Positions 1 through 11,350 of a stretch of DNA of 64,000 nucleotides are shown here, one piece after another. The DNA is from Stictocephala bisonia (lineage: Eukaryota > Arthropoda > Insecta > Hemiptera > Membracidae), in contig JAQJVL010002720.1 in assembly GCA_035578905.1 (NCBI GenBank), positions 20,567-84,566 on the forward strand, given 5' to 3'. The notes under the pieces are model-generated. The model did no database searches and was not told the DNA's origin. It was given only the letters and a program-made list of their open reading frames with translations. Positions within the stretch are counted from its first letter, which is position 1; every line of letters starts with the position of its first letter. The position numbers were made by a program, and so were the translations under genes.

Positions 1-460
1 ATACATTTGCGGATTTTAAGATACTATCTTGAGGTTTTTATGAACATTCTGTACGAGATAAAGCCATTAAAAATATTTTCAATTATATATTTGTGGGAAT
101 GACACGTTCATAAAACCAATTCATATTTCTGAAAAAAGTAATATGATGTAATGGTGTTACATACCAAGCACTATATAACAAATGTTCATATTTGCTAACC
201 TGAATAAATGAATAGTTTATTGGAAAGTGTGGATGGAGAAATTAGATTATAATTTACTAGTCTTATTTTACTTTAAAGAAACTGGATCTTTTTTTAAAAG
301 AATATATTATACAACAAAAAATAACTGTTTACATATAAATATATAAAAGCAGTCATTTTATATAATACTACAATCAGTTATTACTTATACGTAAAGCGTA
401 ATTGTTCTAATCACTTGACAATATTCTGTGGACCATCAGCCGAGGGATTCTTTCACGCTG
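1..460. repeat. Left part of a direct segmental duplication, upstream of unit A
   Basis: No gene is visible. The stretch aligns by eye with about 12300-12700: both share an AT-rich run (around 70-130 and 12320-12390) followed by similar text leading into a promoter. It is therefore the upstream flank of the duplicated unit. Divergence is substantial, with many small indels. Confidence 0.6.
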
Positions 461-523
461 ATTGGCCGAGGCTGAACCCCCGCCAGTATATAAGCCACTG
501 TCCAGTTTGCTGTTGTATCAGAT
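461..523 (+). promoter_or_regulatory. Core promoter of unit A (CCAAT, TATA, initiator)
   Basis: An inverted CCAAT box (ATTGG, 461-465) lies 26 bp ahead of a TATA box (TATATAAG, 487-494). An initiator-like TCAGAT (518-523) has its A 33 bp after the TATA start. The same elements with the same 26-bp spacing recur in units B, C and D, which is the main support for a real RNA polymerase II promoter. Confidence 0.7.
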
Positions 524-1227
524 ATTTCTCGTAGAAACATCAGACTACTCAACATGGGCAAGGAAAGGACCAACGTCAACATGGCCGTCGTCGGCTCCTT
601 CTAGACCTACCATCAGGTACTGTTAAAAAATAAATATTTAGGAAATATACAACATTTTACTAGATCATATTTTATAACGAACAATTGTCGTTTATTCATA
701 ATCTTATAAAAGGTTAGGTTAACTTTAAATGTAATTATAATTAATTCAAAAGTCTTTATAATAATATGGTATATTTATAGTATTGTTATTTATATGTATT
801 TCAATATAAAAAGTATTTCCCATCATTGAATATTCATGTTTTGAAATTGCTATCCCAATTGACTTTTTCCACTCCATTCTAACCTTTTAATATTATTTTG
901 TGTGTGGAATTTGAATGTTGTACTATCCAATAAATTTAAGGTATATAATTTTTTATTACGAATATCATTACGCGTAACAGTTTTAACAATATTTTAACAA
1001 TATACCATTTAATCTTTAATAACGATTATTTTATGTACAAAATTTTATATTTTATTTACACAGGTATATTGACATGGCTACTATATGTAACACGTTTGTG
1101 GGGAAACTTCTCAGCAGACGTTTTTTTAGGTAATTATTTTTCCATGTAGAAAAAGATATTTATTCATTTAAAATAAATAAATCCCTCGTATAGTTTTTAA
1201 TATTCTAAAAATTTTAAATATAGAAAA

Positions 1228-1300
1228 CACAATCATAATACCCGTAGTAAAAATATTGCTTCATTGAAGTCCCACCGCCTCAGTACAACTGCCAACAGTT
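1228..1300 (+). other. 73-bp conserved block inside the unit A intron
   Basis: Identical at 72 of 73 positions to 13490-13562 in the unit C intron, whereas flanking intron sequence is clearly diverged with many indels. It ends in a small inverted repeat, AACTG-CCAA-CAGTT. It is not seen in the introns of B or D. It could be an internal exon, a small RNA, a regulatory element, or a recently copied mobile fragment. Confidence 0.5.
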
Positions 1301-2128
1301 CGATTATTTTAGAATACTTTACAAGAAAGTAAAACACTTTATTAATGCTCAACATCTAAAAGACTTTAAATGTATATTCTGCAAGTGGCTTTTGACTAAG
1401 TCGTTGTATAGTATGGACGATTTATTTAAATCTTAATATATAAAGTTTTTAATAAATATGTAAGAGTAACGTTAATTAAATAGTGACAAACGTTATGTAA
1501 TTTTAAACTTTCTGTTGACTTTTTTCATATTGCTATTCAAACTTTATTGATGATATGTTTTGTATCCAAAGACAAAATCACCATTTTATTTTTCCATACA
1601 ATAAATGGAAATAAATTGTGTAGAAATGAAACTTAAGTCTTAAGAAGAAATAAATGTATGCATACCTCTAATTGTTTCAATTTAAAAATGAAAGGACCAA
1701 TTCTTTAATTTACTAAAAATTAAATATTTTATTTACTAACTTGTTTTGTCTTTGTAGAACTAAACCATTATATTGTTGAATAGTTCAAGTTATGCGTTTT
1801 GAGATTGTGAAATGAAACGAACTCCACTTGTTTTACCTAAAAATATAGGTATAAAGGTAAAGTTACAATAAAATATTTACGCTGCCCGATGCAGTATTGT
1901 ATTGTTGATGTAACAAATATCTAACAAGACAGAGAATACAGGTTAAACTATAAGTAGATTATCACATATTATTTACTTTTAAACATTTCAAGACTTAAAC
2001 GTTGATTCACATAACTAGTTTAAAATTACGTATATTTGTGGAGCTTATAAAGGTAGTTTGAAGATAAACATGTAATTACATATATTATTCAATATAGTTT
2101 TCTTTCAACTTTGTTCTGTGTTTCAGTT

Positions 2129-2197
2129 ATGATGAAGGCTGGAATACACGGCACAACAAGGCGAGTACACGGACATGACTTGGACACGGACCACTGA
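2129..2197 (+). CDS. Short ORF in exon 2 of unit A (22 codons)
   Basis: Two ATGs in tandem at 2129 and 2132 open a 22-codon frame ending in the motif VHGHDLDTDH and TGA at 2195-2197. All four copies keep this frame without a stop, with changes such as H/D, T/P and R/Q upstream and an invariant last ten residues. It is too short for certainty. The frame continuing from exon 1 differs and ends earlier. Function is unknown. Confidence 0.3.
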   Translation: MMKAGIHGTTRRVHGHDLDTDH

Positions 2198-2285
2198 TAC
2201 CTGGACACACCTGGATTACACAACAATTGGCTAACTGTGTACTTAAACTTTATGTAATAAATCAAAATTTTGCAGTATTTAAAGT

Positions 2286-3650
2286 ATTCCTTTAATTTCC
2301 TTTATCTTATCCAATAAATCTGATGAATTTGATCCAAATGATTGAAAATCGAATTCCTAATTTATGAATGTATATAATAGATTTTAGACTAAACTATAAA
2401 TAATAAATTGGCCATTTTTGGTAATATTAATATTAAGAGAGCATGTTTATGTAATATGCGTGGACCTACTTTTCTGCAAAATTCTACAGTTAACTAAGTT
2501 TGTTATGTTTTGGCAAAGGTTAAGAATTAGAAAATTAAGTTAAAAGCGATAAGAATGTTTAATATATAGTTTGTAAATTGAAACGAGACAAAGTTCAGGC
2601 AGGCACTAAGCTATTTCCATACGTCAACCTATTATATTTAAATTAAACTTGACTAATATTTATGACTGTTCCATATTATAATAAAAAAAGACAAACCTAA
2701 TTTTGCCTAGCTATCATGTAACTTGAAGTTGTACACTGTTCAGCGGTAAGGGAACTCAATCCTTAGGAAATTCGTTGGCTAGTTGAATTAAAACATTAAA
2801 AAGTGAAGAATATGAAAATTAAGCTAATACGGTATGAATTTTAAATATCGTAATTTTAAATTGAAACATGACTAAGCTTGGACATGAAACGTATATATTT
2901 TAGTTTTTCAACAATTTTATCCTCAAAATGTTACTAAACTTTACAGATGTGTCAAGTAATAAAATTAAAAATAATTTGACCACGGTAGAGTACAATTATG
3001 AAATTTATGTCATTCAACAAAAATGTTAACTCAGGCTAGAATGGTTTTTCATTAATTGAATTAGTTATGTGTTTATTTATGAATATGAAATTTAAATCGT
3101 ATTATGGCATAGCTTAACGGTTTATAAACATGAGTTTTAAAAACGTTTCTTCTTATTCCTTTGATATTAAGATTATTAACTATCTTACTATTGTAACAGA
3201 AATTCTATCCATGACTTCCATTTTCACGAACCAGCGTGAACTGCAGTAAACACCTTAAATACCCCGCAATATGATCTGCGTATGTTTTCGCTAAACTTGC
3301 ATTTCCACCATTCAAACCACATACACAATGCATATACATGAATTCAGCTACATAATAATGTTAAATCTGAAAACATATCAGCTAACAGCATTGTGGGCCA
3401 AACAAGTTACTTAAATTGTGTTGAAATAAATCTGTTATAAATGCTGAGCTAAATCTTTCTCAGATATTACTGAAGAACTCTCACTTGAACTTCAATTTAG
3501 AAAAAAGTTAATATATACCCTTAATATAAATCAATTAAGTACCAAACTTTATGTATAAAAGCTACATTTGATTTTATCTTTTTTTATTTTCAATTATACA
3601 ATTTTAAACTGTTTATAATGAAATAAGTGACCAGTTGTCAAAATGAAACC
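2286..3650. repeat. Downstream arm of the direct duplication (matches 14590-18895)
   Basis: No gene is visible. Positions 2360-2700 are nearly identical to 14680-15010. Positions 2730-2830 match 15700-15790, and 3590-3650 match 18850-18895. Around 3330-3440 is a single copy of the sequence that forms the 109-bp satellite in the right arm. The arm therefore records the state before satellite expansion. Confidence 0.7.
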
Positions 3651-3901
3651 TTATCGACGTTTAGCAGAAAGTGGGGTATCAAACTATATGTGTTTTTATC
3701 ACATTATACCGTTACATTTTGGAAGAGACAACATTTAAGGGCTCTGCTCCTCCTCCAATTAAAAATATGCTCAGAAACCCAGAATTGGGTAATTTTAAAC
3801 TACTACACCCAAGTGAGGTATCTAATTAAAGGTATTCGTCTCTTAATTACTAATATACCATCAGATATTTATAAAAGACTAAGTTTATGGTCCCCACTGC
3901 C

Positions 3902-4159
3902 TCAAAAACCAAAATTCATGGTCATACGGCTTAAGAATTCTGACAATGCCGTAGACCGATCTTCCTCACGAGGTGAATGCCGAGATTCACAAATGGGACT
4001 GTAGCAGGGTGCCTCCTTTGATGGATCCTTGTAAAAGTTGTATGACAAGGTACCACACGATTTGGAATCGTTCCTGATGCAGTCTTCTTGCTTGAGTACA
4101 ACTACAATGAGCCATGTCATATATGAGTTGGTGAAGTTGTTCATTTCATTATCTGCCAT
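3902..4159 (-). CDS. Unrecognised 85-codon ORF
   Basis: ATG at 4159 in the context AATAATGGCA opens 85 codons, starting MADNEMNNFTNSY and ending NFGF. It contains four cysteines and a charged ESRHSPREEDRS segment near the C-terminal third. I do not recognise it. Composition is more gene-like than its AT-rich surroundings, so it might be a first exon or a transposon remnant. No convincing promoter or splice partner was found. An overlapping plus-strand frame (3627-4004) looks less plausible. Confidence 0.2.
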   Translation of the reverse strand: MADNEMNNFTNSYMTWLIVVVLKQEDCIRNDSKSCGTLSYNFYKDPSKEAPCYSPICESRHSPREEDRSTALSEFLSRMTMNFGF

Positions 4160-5464
4160 TATTTGTTAATAAAAGGAAACTATGAATATAATAAAAAAGA
4201 ACTGCGTCATAAGAAAATAAATTACAAACTCTAACTAATGAAAACAAACAATACAATAAAAAGACTAAACATAAACTCACGTTAAAACGTACACGACAGT
4301 GTTCTTATTGTTACTAATGAATAATGCCAACAATGGAAACCAAAGGTAATATTAATGGCATAAATAAACAGCTGTTAATATTAAATAGCAGATTGACATT
4401 AAGTCAGCTGCTCAACGTACACACATATTAAAACAGCACTAGCCTTTGGTATTTTATATTTGGCTGTAAAATATAGTTTTACGTTTTGCAGCATAACTCA
4501 GCTGTTTTTTATCCGTTTTTGATGAAACAAACGTTGTGGATATTATAATAAGATTTACTAAAAAAAAACCTTATTCATGCATTTTGTTTATAAAATTTGT
4601 CATTTTTAGATATTTTGGTTATACAAAATAAACGTCCACCATTTTGAAACCGGTAAATATTTATTTTTTTATATTTTTATTGAAAATAGATCTACTATAG
4701 GGTAGTACAATAATAAATTTTCATAATTGTACCTTAAGTTGATCCAAAGTTTTGAATTTTTGTGTAAAAAACACATAAAGACAGATAGACGGAAAAATAA
4801 AGGTTTCAGGACATACCTTCATATGAAGTTTTTTGCTCATTTTTATGTATTCATTTATATATTCATATATTTATATATTCATATATTTATATATTCATAT
4901 ATTTATATATAAATATATGAATATATCTATATATTAATTCAGTAAAACATCCCAAATTATTGAAACAGTTTTACTGAACACTCTGTATATTAAAAAATCT
5001 ATCCTCAGCCCTAAAATAGTAAAACAATATAGTACTCAAACAATAGATAACAATTATTCTAAACCTTTACGGACTCATATTTATACAGACGGATAAAAAT
5101 TAATCAGAATCTTCATTAGTCAGAAGTATTTTAAGAACTATTATCAAACACTTTAAACTATCTGAAACTGCATTACTGTAAGGCAAAATATACTAGTCTA
5201 GATTTACAATAATCCTCACAACACATTGACTGTCTCTGTATCAATGGCAGTATTAATGACAAATATTAAGCATTGCTTAAATGCAAGTTCTCTTTTTTTC
5301 TCTGTAACATATTATCTAACAGTTATTAAATAAAAAAGTATATTTTACTATTCTTAATTGTATAATGTACAGAGAAAACGAATTCGTTAGATCAAATCTT
5401 TATTCAGACCATTGTTGTTAAAATGATTAACCTTCCCGTTTCAATCGTAATTTGGGTTTTTTTT
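4160..5464. other. Gene-less AT-rich stretch
   Basis: No coding signal. It holds the AT-rich simple repeat at 4845-4922, an 11-bp perfect inverted repeat at 4938-4948 and 4968-4978 (TTCAGTAAAAC and its complement), and ordinary AT-rich sequence. Confidence 0.5.
4845..4922. repeat. AT-rich simple repeat (TATTCATATATTTATA-like, about 16 bp period)
   Basis: Several near-perfect tandem copies of TATATTCATATATTTA are seen by eye. An open frame across it encodes only I, Y, F and H residues and is not a gene. Confidence 0.8.
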
Positions 5465-6400
5465 ACGATTGGGAGGGTCAGGCTTCTGTACCTGGTAACG
5501 GCCTCTCAGCCAAGAGGATTATTGCCTTTACAGGACTTCAAACCTTATCCAATCCTTAGAGAACCTTGAGATTGCCTTGATGAGATTATCCTTTGCTAGA
5601 CCTTGGCCACGTTCTGATACGCCGCCCAAAGTGAGAGCCCGCTTCCTAGCTAGGGCCGGGCATTAAAAGCGTGCTGTCCAGACTCTTCTCTCCCCGCATT
5701 TCCTATACAAGAGGGGTTGGAAACCCTCTTAGAGAGGCTGTAAGCAATTTCGCATGCCGGCTCTGGGCCGATGAAAGAGAGGTTCCTCAGTGCCTCTCTT
5801 GGCACAGTGGTCTGCCCTCTCGTTTCCCAGTACCTCGGTGTGACCTGGCACCCATATAGCTTTATCCTATTGGTGACAGTGTACCCTATCATTACCAGCG
5901 TTTTAAGAACCCGGTGACAGTCCCAAACTAAACTCGAGGTGAAGTCAAAAGACGCAAGTGACGTTAATGCAGCGTGGCTATCTAAGTTCAGATAGATTGT
6001 TTTGCCCGTAAGGCCCAGATTTATGCTTGCCTGAGTATAGGCAGCTATAGCAGCCATTTCCATCTAAAAACCGTAGTCAGTTTATCGAGGCTAAAACTAA
6101 GCTCAGTTTTTGACTTGGCACCATAGACCCCGCAACCAGACCCAAGGATGGTTCGTGAGCCATCTGTGTACCACGTGATCGCGTTCTTCATTGCGATTGA
6201 TTCACCTTGTTCCCAATGAGGTGACAATAGATGACGACACAATAGATTTTGTCAAAGTCAGTTTGTATGTGCATCCTATTCTAACACATCTCTAGAATGT
6301 CTGATTGATTTCGGCGTGTTTACTGGCATAGTGAGCTTACCAGCATCCTATATGCCGCCAGCGCTGCCTCCTGGAAGGAGGGTAGACGAATTCAAAATTG
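5465..6400 (-). pseudogene. Decayed LINE fragment: RNase H domain and flanks
   Basis: On the minus strand the frame from 6242 reads through AITWYTDGSRT, GSGCGVYG and LTTVF. It then shifts near 6060 into a second frame reading MEMAAIAAYTQAS and NLDSHAALTSL. YTDGS, the E of EMAAI, and D/SHAAL are the RNase H catalytic landmarks of I/R1/LOA-type non-LTR retrotransposons. Upstream, EAALAAYRML (about 6350-6380) matches the linker usually found before this domain. A further shift puts a WVPGH-GNE-like segment out of frame. At least two frameshifts make it dead. No reverse transcriptase is left nearby. Confidence 0.8.
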
Positions 6401-6874
6401 GTGAAAGCATTAATTTTCTTATGCAAGATCTAAATGAAATTTAGACATGACAATATACACTCGTATATAAAATGAGTCAACTCATTCTTATAGCATTGAT
6501 ACATTGTTTTTGTTATGTGAACAATTTGTTATCTTGATGGATCTTACCAATCCACTTTAAGTTAGTTAAAAAACTATATTTTATTGAGATGATCTGAAAC
6601 ATTGTCCACTCAACAAGAATGTAAAAGTGATTGTGGATATGTTATGCTACTTCTACACAATATTTTTAGCAATAAATTATAAATGCATAGTAGTTACTTA
6701 TAATATAAATATCACAACTCTCTTTAGCCACATGTTTTAATTAATAAAACTATGATAATTGGATTTGAGGACTTAAATTAACTATTGTTTAAAATACTGC
6801 AAAATTTAGATTTATTAAATAAAATTTAAGAACATAGTTTGCCAATTGTTGTGTAATCCAGGTGTGTCAAGGTA
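6401..6874. other. Gene-less stretch downstream of unit B
   Basis: AT-rich, no coding signal. From about 6830 it matches the tail downstream of exon 2 in units A and C (TGTGTAATCCAGGTGTG in reverse sense), so the unit B transcript probably ends in this area. Confidence 0.5.
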
Positions 6875-6943
6875 TCAGTGGTCCGTGTCCAAGTCATGTC
6901 CGTGTACTCGGTTTGTTGTGCCGTGTATTCCAGATTTCGTCAT
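6875..6943 (-). CDS. Short ORF in exon 2 of unit B (22 codons)
   Basis: The frame from ATG at 6943 reads MTKSGIHGT, then TNR, then VHGHDLDTDH, stop at 6877-6875. Relative to unit A it has M2T, A4S and R11N substitutions but no indel, and the same terminal ten residues. This is the most divergent copy by orientation, so its intact frame is mild support for coding. Confidence 0.3.
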   Translation of the reverse strand: MTKSGIHGTTNRVHGHDLDTDH

Positions 6944-7297
6944 ATCTGAAACACAGAACAAAGAATAAATATTAAACTATCTTGAATACTTTAATCCAAT
7001 TTTAATGATAGTTATGTATTTAACCGTAATTTTTACAAACTACTAAAATAAATTTCACAAATGTAATTTATTTAAAAAAATATTATGTATTATTAGGACC
7101 TTCAGTATTATCAACCACATATTTTTAAAGAAGTATAGTAAATATATCAATTAATGTTTGTTATAGTGTATATCTATAACATAGATGTTCTGTATATTAT
7201 TTAATATTGTAAGTTTTATTTATTTTAGGTTAACACTGAAATATTGCAACAACTTATCAGTTCAACAAAAGTGGTTTTAACAAAACTCTTGTTTTTA

Positions 7298-7302
<5 letters not shown>

Positions 7303-7362
<60 letters not shown>
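7303..7362. repeat. (AT)30 microsatellite
   Basis: An uninterrupted AT dinucleotide run of about 60 bp inside the unit B intron. Length in such tracts is assembly-sensitive. Confidence 0.95.
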
Positions 7363-7366
<4 letters not shown>

Positions 7367-8300
7367 TACTTTTCTTAGTTAATTAGAGTTGTATAAAGAT
7401 TTTGATATAGCTTTGGGATTGTTTAAATATGTATATTTATTTATAATATTGCTTCAATCCATGGCATCCTATACATTTAAGAAACGGGCCTTACAATAAA
7501 CACAAGATAATGTAATGTATGGGCTGATATGGATTAAGAATGAGTTAGGTGAGTAAATTATTATTGAAAATTATTTACAAATATAAATTTTTTTATTGAA
7601 AATTCTATATAAAATATTAATTTAATTAATCATAGCTCTGCCATAACATGAACATGTATGTGTAAATAACAATGTAACGTTCGTACATAACGTGAGATAA
7701 TCTGTTACTAGGGGTTAAAGGATTATTATCATTGTCACTTTTACACTATATGAAAAAGATTATAAGTGAAAACCCATGAGTAATTCATCAGAGTTTGTTA
7801 GTACTAAATACTTAATAATAATAAGTATTTTGAGTTATCTTACAAAACTGTATGTAATATTAAAAACACTATAAAAAATAACTTATTGTTTTAGAAAATT
7901 ACAAATGTAATTTTTTTGATACAAATAAATTTCTTACCGATCCCATTTGCAACCATACATATTTCACATTTTATTATGTATATAAAATTATAGTAAAAGA
8001 CTTAAAAATTATGAATGTTTAATATATGTTTAATAAATAAAATTTTAATTTACAGGAAGGGTGAGACTTTTCGTAAATTTAAACAATATTATCCAGTAAA
8101 AGACCTTCAAGAATTGCATAAAAATATCTGTTTGGGTTAATAATAATAACTTAACAGTTCTAAGAGTATCAAGGTATAGTAATAATTAAAGTATAAATTC
8201 TTTTGTTTTTGTTAAATAACTTAAAACTAAGAGTTATTTTCAGTAATAATACCAAGAGCACAACGGTAAAAAAATATTATGGAACGTCAAAAATAACAGA

Positions 8301-8337
8301 ATCCTGATTATAATATATATTGAATTATAATCAGGAT
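8301..8337. repeat. 14-bp perfect inverted repeat in the unit B intron
   Basis: ATCCTGATTATAAT (8301-8314) and its exact complement (8324-8337) are separated by 9 bp. It sits about 75 bp inside the intron from the exon 1 donor and is absent at the matching place in units A and C. Confidence 0.7.
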
Positions 8338-8505
8338 GTTTTGTTTTATTACAAACATGACTTAGTAAATGTTTGAACATTTCCTAGATATTGGTTTTGA
8401 AGTATACAGTACCTGATGGTAGGTCTAGAAGGAGCCGACGACGGCCATGTTGACGTTGGTCCTTTCCTTGCCCATGATGAGTAGTCGGATGATTCTGTGA
8501 GAAAT

Positions 8506-8568
8506 ATATGATACAACAAAAGACTGGACAGCGGTTTATATACTGGCGTGAGGTCATCCTCGGCCAAT
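8506..8568 (-). promoter_or_regulatory. Core promoter of unit B
   Basis: On the minus strand, ATTGG (8568-8564) is followed 26 bp on by TATATAAA (8542-8535). An initiator-like TCATAT has its A at 8509, 33 bp after the TATA start. Spacing is identical to unit A. Confidence 0.65.
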
Positions 8569-8599
8569 CAGAGTTTATCACTGTCTCGCCTGAGGTCCA

Positions 8600-10077
8600 C
8601 GAAACATTGTCAAGTGATTATAAAAACGTTGCATTACAAATAAAGTAACAACTGATTGTTGTATACAACAGAATAATTTATTTATTCACATATATATAAA
8701 ATGCTGGCTGTATTTAGAATGATGTAAATTTGTTGCATGATAGCTTGTTTGATAAACGTACCCTGGTACCTTGAAATTCAGTCGAACTATTTCTTTGCTA
8801 TATCTTCTATCCCACTTTGTAAAAAACTATTTTAACTCATGTTAGCAAATATATTGCACAATCTGAGAAACTTTCAGGTTAATTTTTGTTTCACAAATGT
8901 GAATTGGACAATATAATTGAAAAATCCAAAAGCTGTATTACTTAAAACACAACATACATTAAATAATTAAATAGAATTTCAAAATCGTTAAATAAATCTT
9001 TACTATATACAACTATATTACTAATCATATTTCCAAGTATATATTACAATCATACGATTACTGTTTGTTATAATATTGTAAATAAAGTAAAAGAATTAAC
9101 ATTAAATATTGTATTTTACGACTACTTAAAATATGAATCAAAATAAAGAAAAGTAAGCATGGTTAGAAGAACATTCTATACTGAAGATTCAAACAAAAGA
9201 CCTGAAGACTGATTATATTCATACTGAAGTTTACGTCTTATAATCGTTTTCATATAATAAGTCCAATTTCAATCATTCCAATAATGTTCCATTTTTATAT
9301 CCAGTAATAATGATGTATAGGTCAATATAACAACCCTAAAGAAGTGAATTTAAAATAAATGGTTGTAAAGTAATTTAATTTGTCTTTATTAAATATGATT
9401 GTATCTAACTATTAAACAATATACATGCTAGGATAATACTAAAAACTATTAAACACGGCTTTACATTTAGTTTTAATTTAGTTACAACGTTAGTTTTAAT
9501 GATATAATAAACAATCAGATAGTAAACTATGTATATCAAATATTAATCAGTTTACGTGCCATGCTTTACAAAATAATAGTAAAACTGATTCTAAATCAGT
9601 ATAACAAATATCTAAATGTATAACAAATAGAAACAATAAATTCAAACAAATCACATAATCGAAAAAGTGTTTAAAAAGACCACATTATAATTCTGTGCTA
9701 CAACGTATTTTCTTCACTCTCAAATAAAAATCTAAACAAATTCTCAACTTACGAACCCATTACCAAAGGTAATGGTTACAATTTCAGAAACAATAATAAT
9801 AAAATGACTTGATCAAATCATACTTTAAAAAAGTAAAATATAAAAAGAGAAGAAAATTATCTCTTAACAATCACTGTTGTCCTTAAAAGCTACGTGAGGA
9901 AATATTCAATTGGTTAAAGTAACCCCAGATAAAAAAAGAGACTCTAATTTACTAGATGAATAGAAGTTATCAATAAATTTGCCGGTGTCAGTAAGGTTAT
10001 GTTCAGGTGGGTTTACGATATGTTTGGAGGTTATAAGTTTAGATTATATTAGGTTTCCTTCTTATTGCGTTATGTTT
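8600..10077. other. Gene-less AT-rich stretch
   Basis: The first 120 bp are related in reverse to the upstream flank of unit A (matching text around ACAATCAGTT and CACTTGACAAT). The rest, to 10077, shows no coding signal or recognisable repeat. Confidence 0.5.
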
Positions 10078-11350
10078 GGCCATCATCACTGAACGTGTAT
10101 GTGTTGTTGGGAGGGCCATTACAACAGTATGTGTATGAGTACTAGGAGGGCCATCACCACTGTATGCATATGGGTTGCTGAGAAGGTCAACACCACAGTA
10201 CGTGTATGGGTGCTAGGAGGGCCATCACCACTGTAAGTACATGTATGGGTGCTGGGAAGGTCATCACCACTGAACGTGTATGGGTGCTAATAGGGCCATC
10301 ACCACTGTTTGCACATGGGTTGCTGGGAAGGTCATCACCACAGTACGTGTATGGGTGCTAGGAGGGCCATCACCACTATACTTGTATGGTTGCTAAGAGG
10401 GCCATCACCACTGTATGCACATGGGTTGCTGGGAAGGTCATCACCACAGTACGTGTATGGGTGCTAGGAGGGCCATCACCACTGAACGTGTATGGGTGCT
10501 AATAGGGCCATCACCACTGTACTTGTATGGGTGCTAAGAGGGCCATCACCACTGTATGCATATGGGTTGCTGAGAAGGTCAACACCACAGTATGTGTATG
10601 GGTGCTAGGAGGGCCATCACCACTGTACATGTATGGGTGCTAGGAGGGCCATCACCACTGAACGTGTATGGGTGCTAATAGGGCCATCACCAATGTATGC
10701 ACATGGGTTGCTGGGAAGGTCATCGCCACTTTTGTACATGGGTTGCTGGGAAGGTCATCACCACAGTACGTGTATGGGTGCTAGGAGGGCCATCACCACT
10801 ATACTTGTATGGGTGCTAAGAGGGCCATCACCACTGTACTTGTATGGGTGCTAAGAGTGCCATCATCACTGTATACATATGGGTTACTGCGAAGGTCATC
10901 ACAACTGTACATGTTTTGGTGCTAGGAGGGCCATTACAACTGTACGTGTATTGGTGCTAAGAGGGCCATTACAACTGTACGTGTATGGGTGCTAGGAGAG
11001 CCATCACCACTGTATACAAGTGGGTTACTGGGAAGGTCATCACAACTGTACATGTTTTGGTGCTAGGAGGGCCATCACCACTGTACATGTATGAGTGCTA
11101 GGAGGGCCATTGCCACTGGACATGTATGGGTGCTAGGAGGGCCATCACCACTGTACATGTATGAGTGCTAGGAGGGCCATCACCACTGTACATGCATGAG
11201 TGCTAGGAGGGCCATCACCATTGGACATGTATGGGTGCTAGGAGGGCCATCAACACTGAACGTGTTAAGTTGGTGGCAGCCATCAATATTGAACTTGTAT
11301 ACTCCACTGGGTGGGAGAGAGGACCATTACCACAGTACGTATATGGGGGG
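10078..11350. repeat. 35-bp minisatellite (about 36 copies)
   Basis: The unit reads approximately CGTGTATGGGTGCTAGGAGG then GCCATCACCACTGTA, 35 bp. Variants include GCTAATAGG, GCTAAGAGG and a GTTGCTGGGAAGGTCATC subtype that recurs every few units. Short open frames across it are repeat artefacts. A related 36-bp array lies at 61.4-62.2 kb. Confidence 0.9.

Larger units (their letters stand above)
518..2285 (+). other. Two-exon transcription unit A (eEF1A-start-like exon 1, conserved exon 2)
   Basis: Exon 1 runs from the initiator to 616 and ends CATCAG before the donor GTACTG. The acceptor TTTCAG is at 2121-2126 and a polyadenylation signal AATAAA is at 2256-2261. The start codon at 554 opens MGKERTNVNMAVVGSF, followed by an in-frame TAG at 602-604. 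The first 14 residues match the eEF1A start (MGKEKTHINIVVIG) at most positions. A 2-bp difference from unit D just after GSS creates the early stop, so this copy can encode only a 16-residue peptide from that start. The intron is about 1.5 kb. It may be a noncoding RNA, a small-peptide gene, or a decayed copy of a unit-D-like gene; expression is unknown. Confidence 0.6.
6840..8511 (-). other. Two-exon transcription unit B (inverted copy)
   Basis: Same architecture as unit A on the opposite strand. The start codon is at 8475, with the in-frame stop TAG 16 codons on (8427-8425). Exon 1 ends at 8413 before GTACTG, and the acceptor CAG is at 6946-6948. The intron of about 1.46 kb has largely diverged from A and C and contains a (AT)30 tract and a strong hairpin. 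The peptide frame from the start codon has the same TAG as A and C, so the 2-bp change predates the duplication of these three copies. Confidence 0.6.

Noticed and set aside
1228..1300. 73-bp block as an H/ACA snoRNA (ends ACA plus three bases)
   Set aside because: Too short for the two-hairpin H/ACA structure and no upstream hairpin or H box could be drawn; kept only as an unexplained conserved block.
3627..4004. 125-codon plus-strand frame at the duplication edge
   Set aside because: No ATG in good context, low-complexity start, no family resemblance, and overlapped by a slightly more gene-like minus frame.
4827..4912. Ile/Tyr-rich frame
   Set aside because: Translation of an AT-rich simple repeat.
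5671..5859. 62-codon plus-strand frame
   Set aside because: Antisense to the LINE RNase H fragment.
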